A DNA stretch of 64,000 nt from Acidobacteriaceae bacterium (GCA_025462735.1 JAOAPC010000024.1:248001-312000), one strand, 5' to 3'; counted from the first letter of the stretch, positions 8,578 to 18,232 are shown. Translations and numbers: made by a program. Notes: generated by a model from the letters alone, not told the origin.

Positions 8578-8831
8578 CAGGGGCAGATTACATGGCAAAG
8601 TAAGGCGGCGAAAGTTACCGAAGTCATTGGCCTTTGAGTTGTAAGTATTTGCGGTACATGGACTTGCGGGTAACAAAGCAGTTAGCACTCAGCATTCAGC
8701 ACTCAGCAGGCAGTGGATAGCACGTAGGAACTTGAGTTGGCGTCACGTTTCGATTTCAGAAGAGTTTTAGAGGCTGGTACGGAAGGAGAATGGCTTGGTT
8801 AATTCCAAGGTTTTAAAGTGATTGCTCGAAT

Positions 8832-9200
8832 TCAGCTGGCCAACCTTTCCTTTTCTACTTTGAGGATCAAGGACGCCAACATGCGTTTCAGCTCCAGTAC
8901 TGTGGAATTGAGGTCTTCATACTGGTTGCCTGGAAGTAGGCCGAGGTCCCTTGCTAACAGGAAGTGATATTCCAGTTCGCTTGCTGATCCGGCCGCAATC
9001 GTGAGAAAACGCTGGAACTCCCCGTTGCTGCGCTTGCCGCAGCCTTCGGCAATGTTTGCAGGAATTGAAGCCGCGCATCGACGTATCTGGCTAGTGATTC
9101 CGTACAGCTCGTGCTTTGGAAAGACGTCGGTCACTTTATAGCAACTAAGTGTCAGTGCGTGAGATTTGCCCCACACTTGGAGGTCGCGGAAGTTTTTCAT
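8832..9200 (-). CDS. Four helix bundle protein (23S rRNA-IVP/S23 family)
   Basis: The 122-residue product matches the four-helix-bundle family often annotated as 23S rRNA intervening-sequence protein. The signature parts are present: FRDLQVWGKSHAL at the start, YGITSQIRRCAASIPANIAEGCGK in the middle, and FLTIAAGSASELEYHFLLARDLG after it. Function is not established; many copies lie in ordinary chromosomal sites, as here, and not in rRNA genes. The start at 9200 is chosen because AGGAAAG lies upstream and homologues begin near here. A further in-frame ATG lies at 9236. It stands alone between short repeat-like intergenic stretches. Confidence 0.85.
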   Translation of the reverse strand: MKNFRDLQVWGKSHALTLSCYKVTDVFPKHELYGITSQIRRCAASIPANIAEGCGKRSNGEFQRFLTIAAGSASELEYHFLLARDLGLLPGNQYEDLNSTVLELKRMLASLILKVEKERLAS

Positions 9201-9417
9201 TGTCGGACGTTTCTTTCCTAGTTGTAACAAGCTCAAAAGTTAATTCGGATAGCCCTGTCTTTCAGTGATATGGGTCACCGTGAAATTGTTCGTCTATCAC
9301 AAGAGGTGAGCACTATAAAGTCGAAACGCTGTGTAAACCGCTGTCGGGTGGATTAGTGTCGAAACTGCGGCTTTGTTTGTGGCTGAATGCTGAGCGCTGA
9401 CTGCTTGCTTGCTGCGG

Positions 9418-10803
9418 CTAAAACTTTGTTACTTCGGTGAAGTTGAAGTCGCGTACCTTCATGGCAGGAACCACCATATCGAATGATTCTTCTCCGCTGG
9501 TGCGTACCGGCGTGCTCATCTGCTCGACCTTCGAGAGCATCTCAATCAAGCTTTGATTGAAGCGGAAGTTGAGGACCCCACAAACTATTTTTCCGTTCTC
9601 AACCAGGAATGTTCCGTCGCGGGTCATACCAGTCAGGATTTTTTCATACGGATCAACTTCGCGGATGTACCACAGTCGCGTAACCAGAATGCCTCGTTCG
9701 GTTGAGGAGACCATCTGATCGACGGTCTTCGGATCGCGCGGCGACTCGAAGACGATATTCATCGGGCCTTCGCCCATTTCGTTGGGGATTGGAAACCCGT
9801 GGCCAGTCGGCTCGATCGGACCGACTTTACCGGCATATTCTGACTTTCGCATTTTCTCGGCGGTGGCCCGCGCGTAAACTACGCGTTTCACCACTCCGTT
9901 CTCGACTAGCTGGACCTTTTGCCGGCGCACGCCTTCGCCATCGAAAGACGGTCCCGATTGCAGAGGGTGAGCCACATCGTCTCGGATGGAAATGTTTTCG
10001 CCGAATAAGCGTGGGCCGATTCGATTGTTGAGAAATGACCGCTGATCCAAAATCGCCAGACCCCCGAAATCGAAGAACGCGAACCCAGTCATGTCGAGCA
10101 CCGCGGCTGGCTCAAGAATTACAGTGTACTTTCCTGGTGCGATCTCCCGCGGTGAGGCGGACTCCACGGCTTTCTTCGCCGCGATTTCAGCAAGCGCTTT
10201 CGGATCTAGATTGGCGACGTTGGGAGAGTTCGCTTTTTGCCATCCGGATGAATCCGGCGCGAGCATGGTGATCGAAACTTCTGCGGACGTCTGCGTGTGC
10301 CAGTTACTCAGCCCGCGAGAGTTGAAAAGGCCTTCAACACCTTCAGCGCTGGAGAAAATTCCCGCCGTGGTGAGTTTATGTCGCTGAGCAATCGAAACAA
10401 TTTTTCCGACAGCTTCCGCTCGCTGATCCGGAGTGAGCGCTGCGGTGACTGCAAAATGGCGGCTCGGTATTTCCTGTGTGGCGCGGCCGCCCTCGGCCGC
10501 GTCTGGAACAGGGAGCAAATCCGGATCTGGTTCCTGCACCCTGGCCAAATCCTCGGAAGCCTTGACTACGTCTTTTAGGCTCTGTTCGTCAAATTTGTTG
10601 GTCGTGGCGCGGGCGGTGCGTCCGCCGAAGACGGTCCGAACCGAGACTCCATAATTCTCTTCCGCCACATTCTGATGAATGGTGTTGTTGGCAAAACGCG
10701 TGAGTGCCGACCGCCCGCCATAAAAGAGACACTCCACCTCATCCGCATTTGACTGCTTCTTGATGCGGGAGAAGATATCGGCGGCTTGATCTTGTTTCAG
10801 CAT
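9418..10803 (-). CDS. tldE: TldE/PmbA-type metalloprotease subunit
   Basis: The 461-residue product is the partner subunit of the TldD/TldE protease, which in other bacteria trims modified peptides and contributes to antitoxin turnover. It has the family layout: an N-terminal domain with ECLFYGGRSALTRFANNTIHQN, a middle IFSSAEGVEGLFNSRG segment, and a C-terminal domain with ERGILVTRLWYIREVDPYEKILTGMTRDGTF (split here only by reading frame length, not broken). It lacks the zinc motif, as expected for TldE. The ATG at 10803 (MLKQDQAADIF) is used because homologues start so; an ATG also exists at 10851. It is transcribed after tldD, with a palindromic repeat between them. Confidence 0.9.
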   Translation of the reverse strand: MLKQDQAADIFSRIKKQSNADEVECLFYGGRSALTRFANNTIHQNVAEENYGVSVRTVFGGRTARATTNKFDEQSLKDVVKASEDLARVQEPDPDLLPVPDAAEGGRATQEIPSRHFAVTAALTPDQRAEAVGKIVSIAQRHKLTTAGIFSSAEGVEGLFNSRGLSNWHTQTSAEVSITMLAPDSSGWQKANSPNVANLDPKALAEIAAKKAVESASPREIAPGKYTVILEPAAVLDMTGFAFFDFGGLAILDQRSFLNNRIGPRLFGENISIRDDVAHPLQSGPSFDGEGVRRQKVQLVENGVVKRVVYARATAEKMRKSEYAGKVGPIEPTGHGFPIPNEMGEGPMNIVFESPRDPKTVDQMVSSTERGILVTRLWYIREVDPYEKILTGMTRDGTFLVENGKIVCGVLNFRFNQSLIEMLSKVEQMSTPVRTSGEESFDMVVPAMKVRDFNFTEVTKF

Positions 10804-10857
10804 TGCGGATTGCTCACAGTTCGGGTCACTCGGTGAACTCGCCTCATTCAAACTTCG

Positions 10858-10933
10858 CTCTGTGAACCTCTGTGTTCTCGGTGGTTAAAAGAACAAACAG
10901 CGATTACCACGGAGGGCACAGAGTTACACAGAG
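10858..10933. repeat. Long palindrome of the 'accacagaggacacagag' type, copy 1
   Basis: Two arms of about 30 bases (10858-10887 and 10904-10933) are imperfect inverted copies around a short spacer, built on the words CTCTGTG and TGTGG/CCACGG. The same element occurs at 24963-25012 and 39178-39253. It lies between tldD and tldE and could form a strong hairpin in their transcript. Confidence 0.85.
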
Positions 10934-10967
10934 GAACGCACAGAGCGGACCGATCTGGTGCAATCCA

Positions 10968-12434
10968 CTAAGTGCCCTTATATGCACTCCCAACTTTCAC
11001 CTTGCGAAATCTGGCCGGCGCTGCTCCGTGGCCCGTTCCCATGACTTGCTGCGGTTGGCCCTTGCCGCAATTGGGCGTGCCCCACAATGTCCACTCATCG
11101 CGCGAGCAGATCGCATCCATTGAATTCCAAAATTCCGTTGTGATCCCGCTGTAGGAGGGATTCTTCAACATGCGGGCGCGCTTGCCGTTCTTGATCTCCC
11201 ACCCAATTTCGGTGCCGAACTGGAAGTTGTAACGCTTGTCGTCAATAGACCAGGAGCGGTTGGTCTGGAACAGAATTCCGTGATCGGTCGAGGAAATCAG
11301 CTGCTCGAACGAAAGCGGCTTTTCGCCCGGGAGAATGCTGATGTTGGTCATACGAATGATGGGCAGGCGGTTCCAGCTTTCGGCGCGCAGGGTGCCGCCG
11401 GAGCGCTCTAAGCCGATCAGAGCGGCAGTTTCACGAGAGCTTAGATATCCGGTAAATAGGCCGTTGCTGATGATTGGTGTGCACTGCGCCGGAACTCCCT
11501 CGTCGTCAAAGGCAAAGGTACCCAAGCCGGGGCCGTGCTCCTGGCGCGCATCGGCGACTACGTTCACCAGTTCACTTCCGTATTTCAAAGTGCGCAACTT
11601 CTCCAGAGTTAAAAACGAAGTTCCGGCAAAATTCGCTTCCATGCCCAGCACGCGGTCGAGCTCAATGGGATGACCGACCGACTCGTGAATCTGCAAACCA
11701 AGCTGCGAACTTTCTAGAATTATGTCGAAGGCACCTTCGGGACACTGTTCGGCACTGTGCAGCGCAACTGCTTCTTCGCCGATCCGTCGGGCGTTCTCGA
11801 GTAGTTTCAGCTCGTCGATTAATTCATAGCCTTTGTTCTGCCATTGCCCGCCAAAAGAGTTGGGATACGACCGCTTCTGGATCTCACTGCCGGCAAAGCT
11901 GTAGGCAACGTATCCCGCGCCGGTGGTGAACTTGGTCTGATGGATGTTCGCTCCTTCGGATGAAAAGAACCACAGCTCCTCGCGGCGGAAATTCATGTTG
12001 GTCTCCGCCAATGTGACGCCTTTAACCGACCGCAGTTCGGCGTCGATCTTCTGGAGTAGGGAGAGACTCTGTTCGATGGAAATGGAGAAGGGATCGATCT
12101 TGTGCGGCGTGGTCCATTCGGCCGTGACCGCCTTCTCGGGAACCAGCTTTACGTCTTTTTGTTTTACCTTTGCAGAGGCCTTTGCGATCGCGACCGCCTG
12201 CACGGCAGTCGCATCCACGGACGCACGTCCCAAGTCTGCCGACGAGGCGAATCCCCAGGCGCCGTCCACCATCAGGCGGACATTAAATCCTTGGGATCGC
12301 GAATCCGAAGCATTGCCGATTTTGCCGTTCTTAGTGGCAAGCGCCCGGCCGCGTTCATCCACGACGCGCACGTCTGCATAAGTGGCGCCGCGTTGGGTGG
12401 CTGTGTCGAGTGCCCAGGAGGCGAGCTCTTTCAT
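10968..12434 (-). CDS. tldD: TldD metalloprotease catalytic subunit
   Basis: The 488-residue product contains the zinc-protease motif HESVGH at residues 250-255, in the usual context LGLQIHESVGHPIELDR. The C-terminal part carries the family signature (LFGTEIG-like GTEIGWEIKNGKRARMLKNP and the final GTPNCGKGQPQQVMGTGHGA). TldD and TldE form a heterodimeric cytoplasmic protease in which only TldD has the metal site. The genes are in the order tldD-tldE on the minus strand, which fits joint expression. Length is normal for the family. Confidence 0.94.
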   Translation of the reverse strand: MKELASWALDTATQRGATYADVRVVDERGRALATKNGKIGNASDSRSQGFNVRLMVDGAWGFASSADLGRASVDATAVQAVAIAKASAKVKQKDVKLVPEKAVTAEWTTPHKIDPFSISIEQSLSLLQKIDAELRSVKGVTLAETNMNFRREELWFFSSEGANIHQTKFTTGAGYVAYSFAGSEIQKRSYPNSFGGQWQNKGYELIDELKLLENARRIGEEAVALHSAEQCPEGAFDIILESSQLGLQIHESVGHPIELDRVLGMEANFAGTSFLTLEKLRTLKYGSELVNVVADARQEHGPGLGTFAFDDEGVPAQCTPIISNGLFTGYLSSRETAALIGLERSGGTLRAESWNRLPIIRMTNISILPGEKPLSFEQLISSTDHGILFQTNRSWSIDDKRYNFQFGTEIGWEIKNGKRARMLKNPSYSGITTEFWNSMDAICSRDEWTLWGTPNCGKGQPQQVMGTGHGAAPARFRKVKVGSAYKGT

Positions 12435-12481
12435 GGCGGAGATTAAAATTTATCACACGAACTTGGGACGGAGTTCCTGGG

Positions 12482-12892
12482 CTACAGTGCGGGAGATGCT
12501 GCAGCTTTCACTTGGACACGACGCGCAAGCAGAGTTTCTATCGCATCGAGGAGTGTACCGGAACCGTTTTCCAGTCTGAGCAGCGACTTTTCGAAATACA
12601 GGCTCGCGCCTTCCCCCAAGAGCTTTTCGCGGTTGGATTCAGGAAGGCTGGTTAATACTATTACCGGAGTTGACGCGGAGGAAGGGTGAGTTCGCAGCCG
12701 TTGCAGAACTTCTTGGCCTGAAAGCTTCGGCAGCATCATATCCAGCACGACCAAATCAGGGTCACTTTCTAAGGCCAGGCGAAGACCCTCCTCGCCATCC
12801 GCAGCGGTAATCACTTCGTATCCTGCCTTAACGAGCATGCGCTCGTTTGCGGTACGCAGGAGCCGGCTGTCATCTAGTATCAAAATTTTCAT
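12482..12892 (-). CDS. CheY-like single-domain response regulator
   Basis: The 136-residue product is a lone receiver domain. The conserved acidic pair Asp7/Asp8 (LILDDSR), the phospho-acceptor Asp51 (LVVLDMMLP), the Thr/Ser of VIVLTSLPE and the Lys of YFEKS are all present, so it should be phosphorylatable, unlike the LuxR-type regulator 5 kb away. No output domain and no kinase gene lie near, so its partner is unknown. The last 20 residues are a basic and Ala-rich tail. It is separated from tldD by under 50 bases on the same strand, which may be chance. Confidence 0.9.
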   Translation of the reverse strand: MKILILDDSRLLRTANERMLVKAGYEVITAADGEEGLRLALESDPDLVVLDMMLPKLSGQEVLQRLRTHPSSASTPVIVLTSLPESNREKLLGEGASLYFEKSLLRLENGSGTLLDAIETLLARRVQVKAAASPAL

Positions 12893-12991
12893 GTGAGCTC
12901 GTTCGCACGAGCAATCAAACAGAACTGATCGAGCCTAACTGAAAGCAGTCCCCTCAGACCCTTATGGTTTCAGGCGGTGAGTACTCTTGTA

Positions 12992-13120
12992 ATGCTTTCG
13001 AAGCAGACAGTGATTCTCTCCATATCGAACATCGTGGTGATTCTGGAATACTTTCTTATACTCAGCTGCGTTATCGGCAGCGTGAAAAGAAACCTTAATC
13101 AGCGGGCGAAAAAAGGCTAA
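12992..13120 (+). CDS. Possible 42-residue membrane peptide
   Basis: An ATG frame too short for usual gene calling encodes 42 residues. Polar residues (MLSKQ) are followed by a continuous hydrophobic segment of about 22 residues (TVILSISNIVVILEYFLILS) and a basic tail (KRNLNQRAKKG). This is the layout of a single-span membrane peptide. An in-frame GTG lies 15 bases upstream. No strong ribosome binding site is seen, so this is a candidate only. It sits in a 364-base stretch otherwise without a gene, before another short ORF. Confidence 0.3.
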   Translation: MLSKQTVILSISNIVVILEYFLILSCVIGSVKRNLNQRAKKG

Positions 13121-13256
13121 ACCGCGTAGGGCCTCCGCTTTTGAACCGCTTGTTTAGTGCAAATACCCCGAGGGCGGAACTCCACGCCAGAGCGACTTTT
13201 GCCCTTGATGCGGGTTCTTAGCATATAGAGAACGAACTGGCGCGGGGGGCCGAAAT

Positions 13257-13370
13257 ATGGCAAAGATAATTGAGTTTTACGTTCCGCAGGATTTTCGCAA
13301 ACGCCCTGTGAACTCAAGTAAGCGCGGTCAGGTAATCGAATTCGTCGTCCAGCCCAAGAAATCTGCCTGA
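13257..13370 (+). CDS. Small conserved-type protein (37 residues, MAKIIEF)
   Basis: A 37-residue frame runs from the ATG at 13257, directly after a G-rich sequence (GGGGGG about six bases upstream) that can serve as a ribosome binding site. It begins MAKIIEFYVPQDFRKR and ends VIEFVVQPKKSA. The ends contain two related short strands, KIIEFYVPQ and QVIEFVVQP. I recall short proteins of this look from other Acidobacteriota, but cannot check this here. Function unknown. The composition is protein-like and there is no competing gene. Confidence 0.5.
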   Translation: MAKIIEFYVPQDFRKRPVNSSKRGQVIEFVVQPKKSA

Positions 13371-13410
13371 CAGTTTTATCTAACAGTTATTAGAGTAGCG
13401 GCTCTGGGAC

Positions 13411-13458
13411 GGGCTGAAAAGCGACAGGGCTGAAGAGCGATAGGGCTGAAAATGAAGA
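13411..13458 (+). repeat. Three tandem 16-base repeats
   Basis: Three adjacent copies of a 16-base unit starting GGGCTGAA are visible (13411, 13427, 13443), the third more diverged. They lie between two short ORFs, in a region otherwise without a large gene. Confidence 0.75.
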
Positions 13459-13482
13459 GCCGTCCAGGGGGTATTGCCGGGG

Positions 13483-13662
13483 TTAGTCGCCGCTGACTGG
13501 GTTCTGGCTACGGATGAAGAGCATTCCGGGCTGTGGTTTGCGCGAACTGGAACGAAGTGCGTGCAATAGGGCTATAACGCTGGCGTAGGCGGCTGAAACT
13601 CCAAGAACGACTGATCCGGCGACGGTGAAAGTGACTACAAAAGCAACCAACAAACTCCCCAA
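13483..13662 (-). CDS. Possible 59-residue membrane protein (TTG start)
   Basis: On the minus strand a frame starting at a TTG (13662) encodes 59 residues. A long hydrophobic segment ([20 protein letters not shown], then [12 protein letters not shown]) is followed by a basic linker and the tail [17 protein letters not shown] lies upstream of the TTG. A stop codon sits a short way further upstream, so the start must lie in this interval. I recall similar short acidobacterial ORFs ending in a like tail, but cannot verify it. It would be a small inner-membrane protein of unknown function. Confidence 0.38.
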   Translation of the reverse strand: MGSLLVAFVVTFTVAGSVVLGVSAAYASVIALLHALRSSSRKPQPGMLFIRSQNPVSGD

Positions 13663-13893
13663 GTTCGGCCTGCCCTTCCCGTCACTCCAGCAGCAAGAAA
13701 AGAAACGGCTTATGTCCGGTCATTCGATGCTAAAACCAGCCATGTGGATGGCGACCGGTGCGCCTTCTACTCTACCCGCGTTGACGCTTGCTGCTGTTTA
13801 CAAATAAGATACGTGAGTAAAGCCGCGCACCTTCACTTTCCAACATTTCTGTGGACCCGTCCACGTTACCAAGGTTCATTATCCAGTCGCACA

Positions 13894-16704
13894 ATGGCCA
13901 TTAAGGAAATCTCGATCCGGGGCGCCCGGCAGCACAACCTGAAGAACATCAACGTCGACATTCCGCGGAACACGCTGACCGTGATCACCGGACTTAGCGG
14001 GTCGGGCAAGTCCTCTTTGGCTTTTGACACGATTTACGCCGAGGGGCAACGCCGGTACGTGGAGACGCTTTCGGCCTATGCGCGGCAGTTTCTCGACCAG
14101 ATGGAGCGCCCGGATGTCGACGCCATCGACGGCCTGAGCCCTTCAATTTCCATTGAACAAAAAACCACTAGCCGCAGCCCGCGCTCGACGGTGGGAACGA
14201 TCACAGAAATTTACGACTATCTGAGGCTCTTGTTTGCCTCGATTGGCGTGCCGCATTGCCCCAATTGCGGACGAGCGATTTCGCGGCAGACGGCGGCGCA
14301 GATTGTACAGCGAGTGATGGCCTTGACGCCCGAGGACCGAGTCATGGTGCTCGCGCCGATTGTCCGTGGACGGAAGGGTGAATTCAAAAAAGAGTTGGAG
14401 AAGCTGTCCGAGCACGGCTTCACTCGCGCACGCATCGATGGCGAACTAGTCAGTCTGGAAGATGAACATGAGATCCAGATCGATAAGCGCAAGAACCACA
14501 CGATTGAAGTCGTGGTGGACCGCTTGCTGGTGAAGCCGGGAATTGAGCAACGGCTCGAAATGTCTGTTGGGCTGGCGATGAAGTTGGCAGGCGGCCTGGT
14601 CCAAGTTGCGGTGGTGGGCGGAGAGGAACAGCTTTACTCTGAGCGGCTGGCTTGCCCCGATTGCGGAATTGACGTTCCCAAGCTTGAGCCACGGTCATTC
14701 TCGTTTAACAGCACGTACGGCGCATGCCCGGAATGCCATGGGCTAGGAAGCACGTATGATTTTGATCCGGCAAAAGTAATTAATGACTGGTCGAAGCCCT
14801 TGCTGGATGGAGCGTTGGGGCCGGGCTCCGCCTCCCAGAACTTGATTCATCAGATCAAGATTGTTGCAGCGGCATATGGCATCGATTTGAGCACGCCTTT
14901 TGAGAAGCTGCCGGAGAAAATTCAGAATTTGTTTTTGTATGGCGAACCTGAGCGTCGCGGCAAAACTGGCTTCTTTGGAATCTTCGGCTATCTGAAGAAC
15001 GCAATGGATGAGTCTAGTTCTGAAACCTATCGCGATTGGCTGATGGAGCATATGTCGGCGGCCGAATGTCCGGCGTGCCATGGCAGGCGGCTGCGCCCCG
15101 AAAGCCTGGCTGTGCACGTAGAAGGTATGTCAATTGCCGACTTCACGGCGATGCCGGTGTCGCGGGCGTTGGAGAAGGCAAGGACCATCAAGTTGGCCGG
15201 GCGCGAGCTGCAGATTGCCGGGCGGATTATGAGTGAGATTGTTGAGCGCCTGCAATTTTTGGACGCGGTTGGACTCGGCTACATTTCGCTCGACCGCTCG
15301 GCGGCAACTCTTTCCGGAGGCGAAGGACAGCGAATCCGTTTGGCTACGCAAATTGGGTCGAAGCTACGCGGAGTGTTGTACGTTCTGGATGAGCCTTCCA
15401 TTGGTTTACATCATCGCGACAATGGGCGTCTGTTGAATGCGCTCGAAGAACTGCGAGATCTGGGGAATACCGTGCTTGTGGTGGAGCACGATGAAGAAAC
15501 CATTCGTCGAGCGGATTACGTAGTAGATCTAGGCCCGGGTGCCGGACGTCACGGCGGAGAAATTGTGGCCCGAGGCACACCGGAAGAAATCACTCGTGTG
15601 CCGGAATCGCTAACCGGCGCTTACATGTCGGGAGACAAGCGGATCGAGACCCGTCCCGAACGGCGCAAGGTGAACGGAAACGCGATAACCGTGCTCGGCG
15701 CACGCGAGAACAATTTGAAGAATGTAGATGCGACCTTTCCTCTGGGGCTGATTAACGTTGTGACGGGCGTCTCAGGATCGGGGAAATCCACTTTGGTGAA
15801 CGACATCCTCTATCGCGCGCTGGCGAAGGCGCTTTACCGGTCCCGTGAACAGCCAGGCGAGCACAAGACGATTGCAGGCACCGAGAACATTGATAAGGTC
15901 ATCCGAATTGATCAATCGCCAATCGGTCGGACGCCGCGATCGAATCCGGCTACTTACACGCAGGTCTTTACGCACATCCGCGATCTCTATGCCATGCTGC
16001 CGGAGTCGCGCGAGCGCGGTTACAAGCCGGGACGTTTTTCGTTCAACGTATCGGGCGGGAGATGCGAAGCGTGCCAGGGTGAAGGTCAGCGGCGCATCGA
16101 GATGAACTTCTTGCCCGACGTTTATGTCGTGTGCGAGGTGTGTGGCGGAAGGCGCTATAACCAGGAAACGTTGGCAGTGAAATACAAAGGCTATTCCATT
16201 GCTGATCTGCTAGAAACTCCAGTTTCGGAAGCATTGCCGATTCTGGAAAATATTCCGCAGGTCCGCCAGCGGCTGCAGACGTTAGTCGATGTGGGACTCG
16301 GATATCTGCACCTGGGGCAATCGGCGGTGACCCTCTCAGGCGGCGAGGCGCAGCGCATCAAGCTCGCAAGGGAGTTGAGTAAACGGCAGACTGGGCGAAC
16401 GTTGTACCTGCTCGATGAGCCTACAACCGGCCTGCATTTTGACGACGTTCGCAAGCTGCTCGACGTTCTGCACCGGCTTACCGACCTCGGTAACACCGTC
16501 ATCATTATCGAGCACAACCTGGACGTGATCAGGAACGCCGACTGGATCATCGATCTTGGTCCCGAAGGCGGCGAGGAGGGGGGCAGGATTGTGGCACAAG
16601 GCACTCCCGAGCAAGTTGCGCGGAACAGAAAATCCTATACCGGACAGGCGCTGGCGGAGTATGCGGCTGCGGCGCTCGGTCATCCGCAAGCAGCTGTTAG
16701 CTGA
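13894..16704 (+). CDS. uvrA: UvrABC excinuclease subunit A
   Basis: The 936-residue product is the DNA-damage recognition ATPase of nucleotide excision repair. It has two ABC modules: Walker [10 protein letters not shown] (about 33-41) and GVSGSGKST, with signature motifs [13 protein letters not shown] and [13 protein letters not shown]. Zinc-binding CxxC pairs are seen (CPNC, CPDC/CPEC, CEAC/CEVC). The start is placed at the ATG before [17 protein letters not shown], the conserved UvrA N-terminus. The frame is open upstream to 13744, but those residues have no UvrA similarity. The length is normal. It acts in the cytoplasm with UvrB and UvrC, which are not in this window. Confidence 0.97.
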   Translation: MAIKEISIRGARQHNLKNINVDIPRNTLTVITGLSGSGKSSLAFDTIYAEGQRRYVETLSAYARQFLDQMERPDVDAIDGLSPSISIEQKTTSRSPRSTVGTITEIYDYLRLLFASIGVPHCPNCGRAISRQTAAQIVQRVMALTPEDRVMVLAPIVRGRKGEFKKELEKLSEHGFTRARIDGELVSLEDEHEIQIDKRKNHTIEVVVDRLLVKPGIEQRLEMSVGLAMKLAGGLVQVAVVGGEEQLYSERLACPDCGIDVPKLEPRSFSFNSTYGACPECHGLGSTYDFDPAKVINDWSKPLLDGALGPGSASQNLIHQIKIVAAAYGIDLSTPFEKLPEKIQNLFLYGEPERRGKTGFFGIFGYLKNAMDESSSETYRDWLMEHMSAAECPACHGRRLRPESLAVHVEGMSIADFTAMPVSRALEKARTIKLAGRELQIAGRIMSEIVERLQFLDAVGLGYISLDRSAATLSGGEGQRIRLATQIGSKLRGVLYVLDEPSIGLHHRDNGRLLNALEELRDLGNTVLVVEHDEETIRRADYVVDLGPGAGRHGGEIVARGTPEEITRVPESLTGAYMSGDKRIETRPERRKVNGNAITVLGARENNLKNVDATFPLGLINVVTGVSGSGKSTLVNDILYRALAKALYRSREQPGEHKTIAGTENIDKVIRIDQSPIGRTPRSNPATYTQVFTHIRDLYAMLPESRERGYKPGRFSFNVSGGRCEACQGEGQRRIEMNFLPDVYVVCEVCGGRRYNQETLAVKYKGYSIADLLETPVSEALPILENIPQVRQRLQTLVDVGLGYLHLGQSAVTLSGGEAQRIKLARELSKRQTGRTLYLLDEPTTGLHFDDVRKLLDVLHRLTDLGNTVIIIEHNLDVIRNADWIIDLGPEGGEEGGRIVAQGTPEQVARNRKSYTGQALAEYAAAALGHPQAAVS

Positions 16705-16787
16705 ATTACTTTTCAGCTCCGTTGCTGCGTTGCGATTCGGCATAGCGGTTTCAAGAACCCCGCAAAGTTTTCGTGTAGATTCAAGTT

Positions 16788-17627
16788 ATGTCGTCAAATT
16801 CAGGATGGAGCGGACCGGGGCTGGAGGATCTTTCGAAGCCGCTCGCCAGCGACGCTCCTTCTAACGTAATCTCCCCTAAGGTAAACCCCCCGCCTGCGGA
16901 AAATCCGCCCTTCTCCGGCGTGGACGTCCTCCAGGTTGGGCTGCTGATATTTGTTGTGCCCATTATCCTTGCTCCGTTCGTCGTGGTATTGGTCCAGAAA
17001 CTCCTTTATCCGCACTTGTCCTTTGCCGCAGTCGCGCTAAAACCTTGGGTCCTCTTAGGTCCGCAATTTCTTTGGTTCGCGGTGGTGGCATTGTTCTTGA
17101 TCGACTATACGAAAGCGCGATTTCACCAAACGTTGTGGCAAGCGGTCCTGTGGAATTGGCCAAAACGAGGCTGGCCAGCGCTGGTAGGAATCGGCGTGGC
17201 GACATTGCTGGTCTTGCAAGGACTTGAGCATCTTCTGCCGCTGCCTGCGAAAAGTCCCTTTGACCAATTCTTCAATCGCCCACTCGACGCTTATGCCTTC
17301 GCGTTCCTCGCGATTGCATTTGCTCCGTTCATGGAGGAGTTATTTTTCCGCGGGTTTCTATATCCAGTGCTCGCGCGGCGACTTGGAGTTGCGGGAGGAG
17401 TTCTCCTGACGGCATCCACCTTCGCCTTCATCCACGTTTTTGAGTACAAGGCTTGGGCGCCGGTCCTCATAATATTTCTCGTTGGCGTGGTCTTGACGCT
17501 GGTGCGCGCGAAGATGAAGTCCGTCGGCGCGAGTTTTATCGTGCACTCGATCTATAACGGTATACCTGTCATCGCTGCAATCATTGCCAGCCACGGCTTC
17601 AAGCACCTGGAGAAGCTGGCCAAGTAA
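16788..17627 (+). CDS. CPBP family intramembrane protease (CAAX type II)
   Basis: The 279-residue product has multiple membrane segments and the three motifs of the CPBP/Abi family: EE at 183-184 with Arg188 (FMEELFFRGF), FAFIH, and HSIYN. These residues form the glutamate-type active site of intramembrane endopeptidases such as Rce1 and bacterial MroQ-like proteins. The first 40 residues are a Pro-rich cytoplasmic or disordered leader. It precedes pyrE by 20 bases on the same strand. The substrate is unknown; roles in peptide maturation or bacteriocin tolerance are known for relatives. Confidence 0.9.
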   Translation: MSSNSGWSGPGLEDLSKPLASDAPSNVISPKVNPPPAENPPFSGVDVLQVGLLIFVVPIILAPFVVVLVQKLLYPHLSFAAVALKPWVLLGPQFLWFAVVALFLIDYTKARFHQTLWQAVLWNWPKRGWPALVGIGVATLLVLQGLEHLLPLPAKSPFDQFFNRPLDAYAFAFLAIAFAPFMEELFFRGFLYPVLARRLGVAGGVLLTASTFAFIHVFEYKAWAPVLIIFLVGVVLTLVRAKMKSVGASFIVHSIYNGIPVIAAIIASHGFKHLEKLAK

Positions 17628-17647
17628 CTCTGTTATCTTAGAAATTC

Positions 17648-18232
17648 ATGATTTCTCCGCGTCAGGAATTACTGCGCTTGCTGGCCACTAGGTCATTTCG
17701 TTTGGGCGATTTCAAGCTTTCCTCCGGCGGCCGCAGCGACTACTACATCGATTGCCGGACCACCACTTTGGATGCGCGTGGCGCGCAACTGACTGGGCAA
17801 GTGTTCTTAGAGGAAATTCAGCGCCGCGGTTGGAAACCCGAGGCAATTGGCGGGCTCACCATGGGTGCAGATCCAATCGTAGTTGCAGTGGCGGTCACAA
17901 GCGGGACGTTGCACGGCTTTCTGGTGCGCAAAGCCGAAAAGCAGCACGGGACCGCACAGAGAATCGAAGGTTTTCGCGGGAAAGGCGCGCGAGTGGTTAT
18001 TGTCGATGATGTTTGCACGACGGGCGCGTCGACCATTCAGGCGATCGAAGCGTCGCGAGAATTCGGATTCGAAATTGTAGGCGTGATGTGCCTGGTGGAG
18101 CGGGAGGAGGCGCATGGTCGCGCAGATGTAGAAAGGGCAGCCGCGCCGGCGCCGTTTGTGGCGGTGTTCACGGCGGGCGACGTGAGAAAGGAACATGTCG
18201 CTCTCAGCCGTCAGCCATCAGCCATCAGCTAA
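17648..18232 (+). CDS. pyrE: Orotate phosphoribosyltransferase
   Basis: The 194-residue product catalyses orotate + PRPP to orotidine 5'-phosphate in pyrimidine synthesis. The PRPP-binding motif is VVIVDDVCTTGAST, and the N-terminal FKLSSGGRSDYYIDCRTTTL block is diagnostic for PyrE. The C-terminus runs into a short repetitive tail (SRQPSAIS) encoded by CAGCCATCAG-type simple repeats, so the last few residues may come from repeat sequence. It follows the CPBP protease gene and precedes a palindromic repeat. Confidence 0.95.
   Translation: MISPRQELLRLLATRSFRLGDFKLSSGGRSDYYIDCRTTTLDARGAQLTGQVFLEEIQRRGWKPEAIGGLTMGADPIVVAVAVTSGTLHGFLVRKAEKQHGTAQRIEGFRGKGARVVIVDDVCTTGASTIQAIEASREFGFEIVGVMCLVEREEAHGRADVERAAAPAPFVAVFTAGDVRKEHVALSRQPSAIS

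Noticed and set aside
8691-8715. CAGCATTCAGCACTCAGCA-type words as a binding-site array
   Set aside because: Similar simple words occur at several other spacers (for example 18205-18231 and 20460-20500), so they are more likely low-complexity intergenic DNA.
13744-13893. Longer N-terminus for UvrA
   Set aside because: The frame is open but the residues do not resemble UvrA, whose conserved start is at 13894.
16699-16725. AGCTGAA/TTCAGCT hairpin after uvrA as a terminator
   Set aside because: The stem is weak and no T run follows it.
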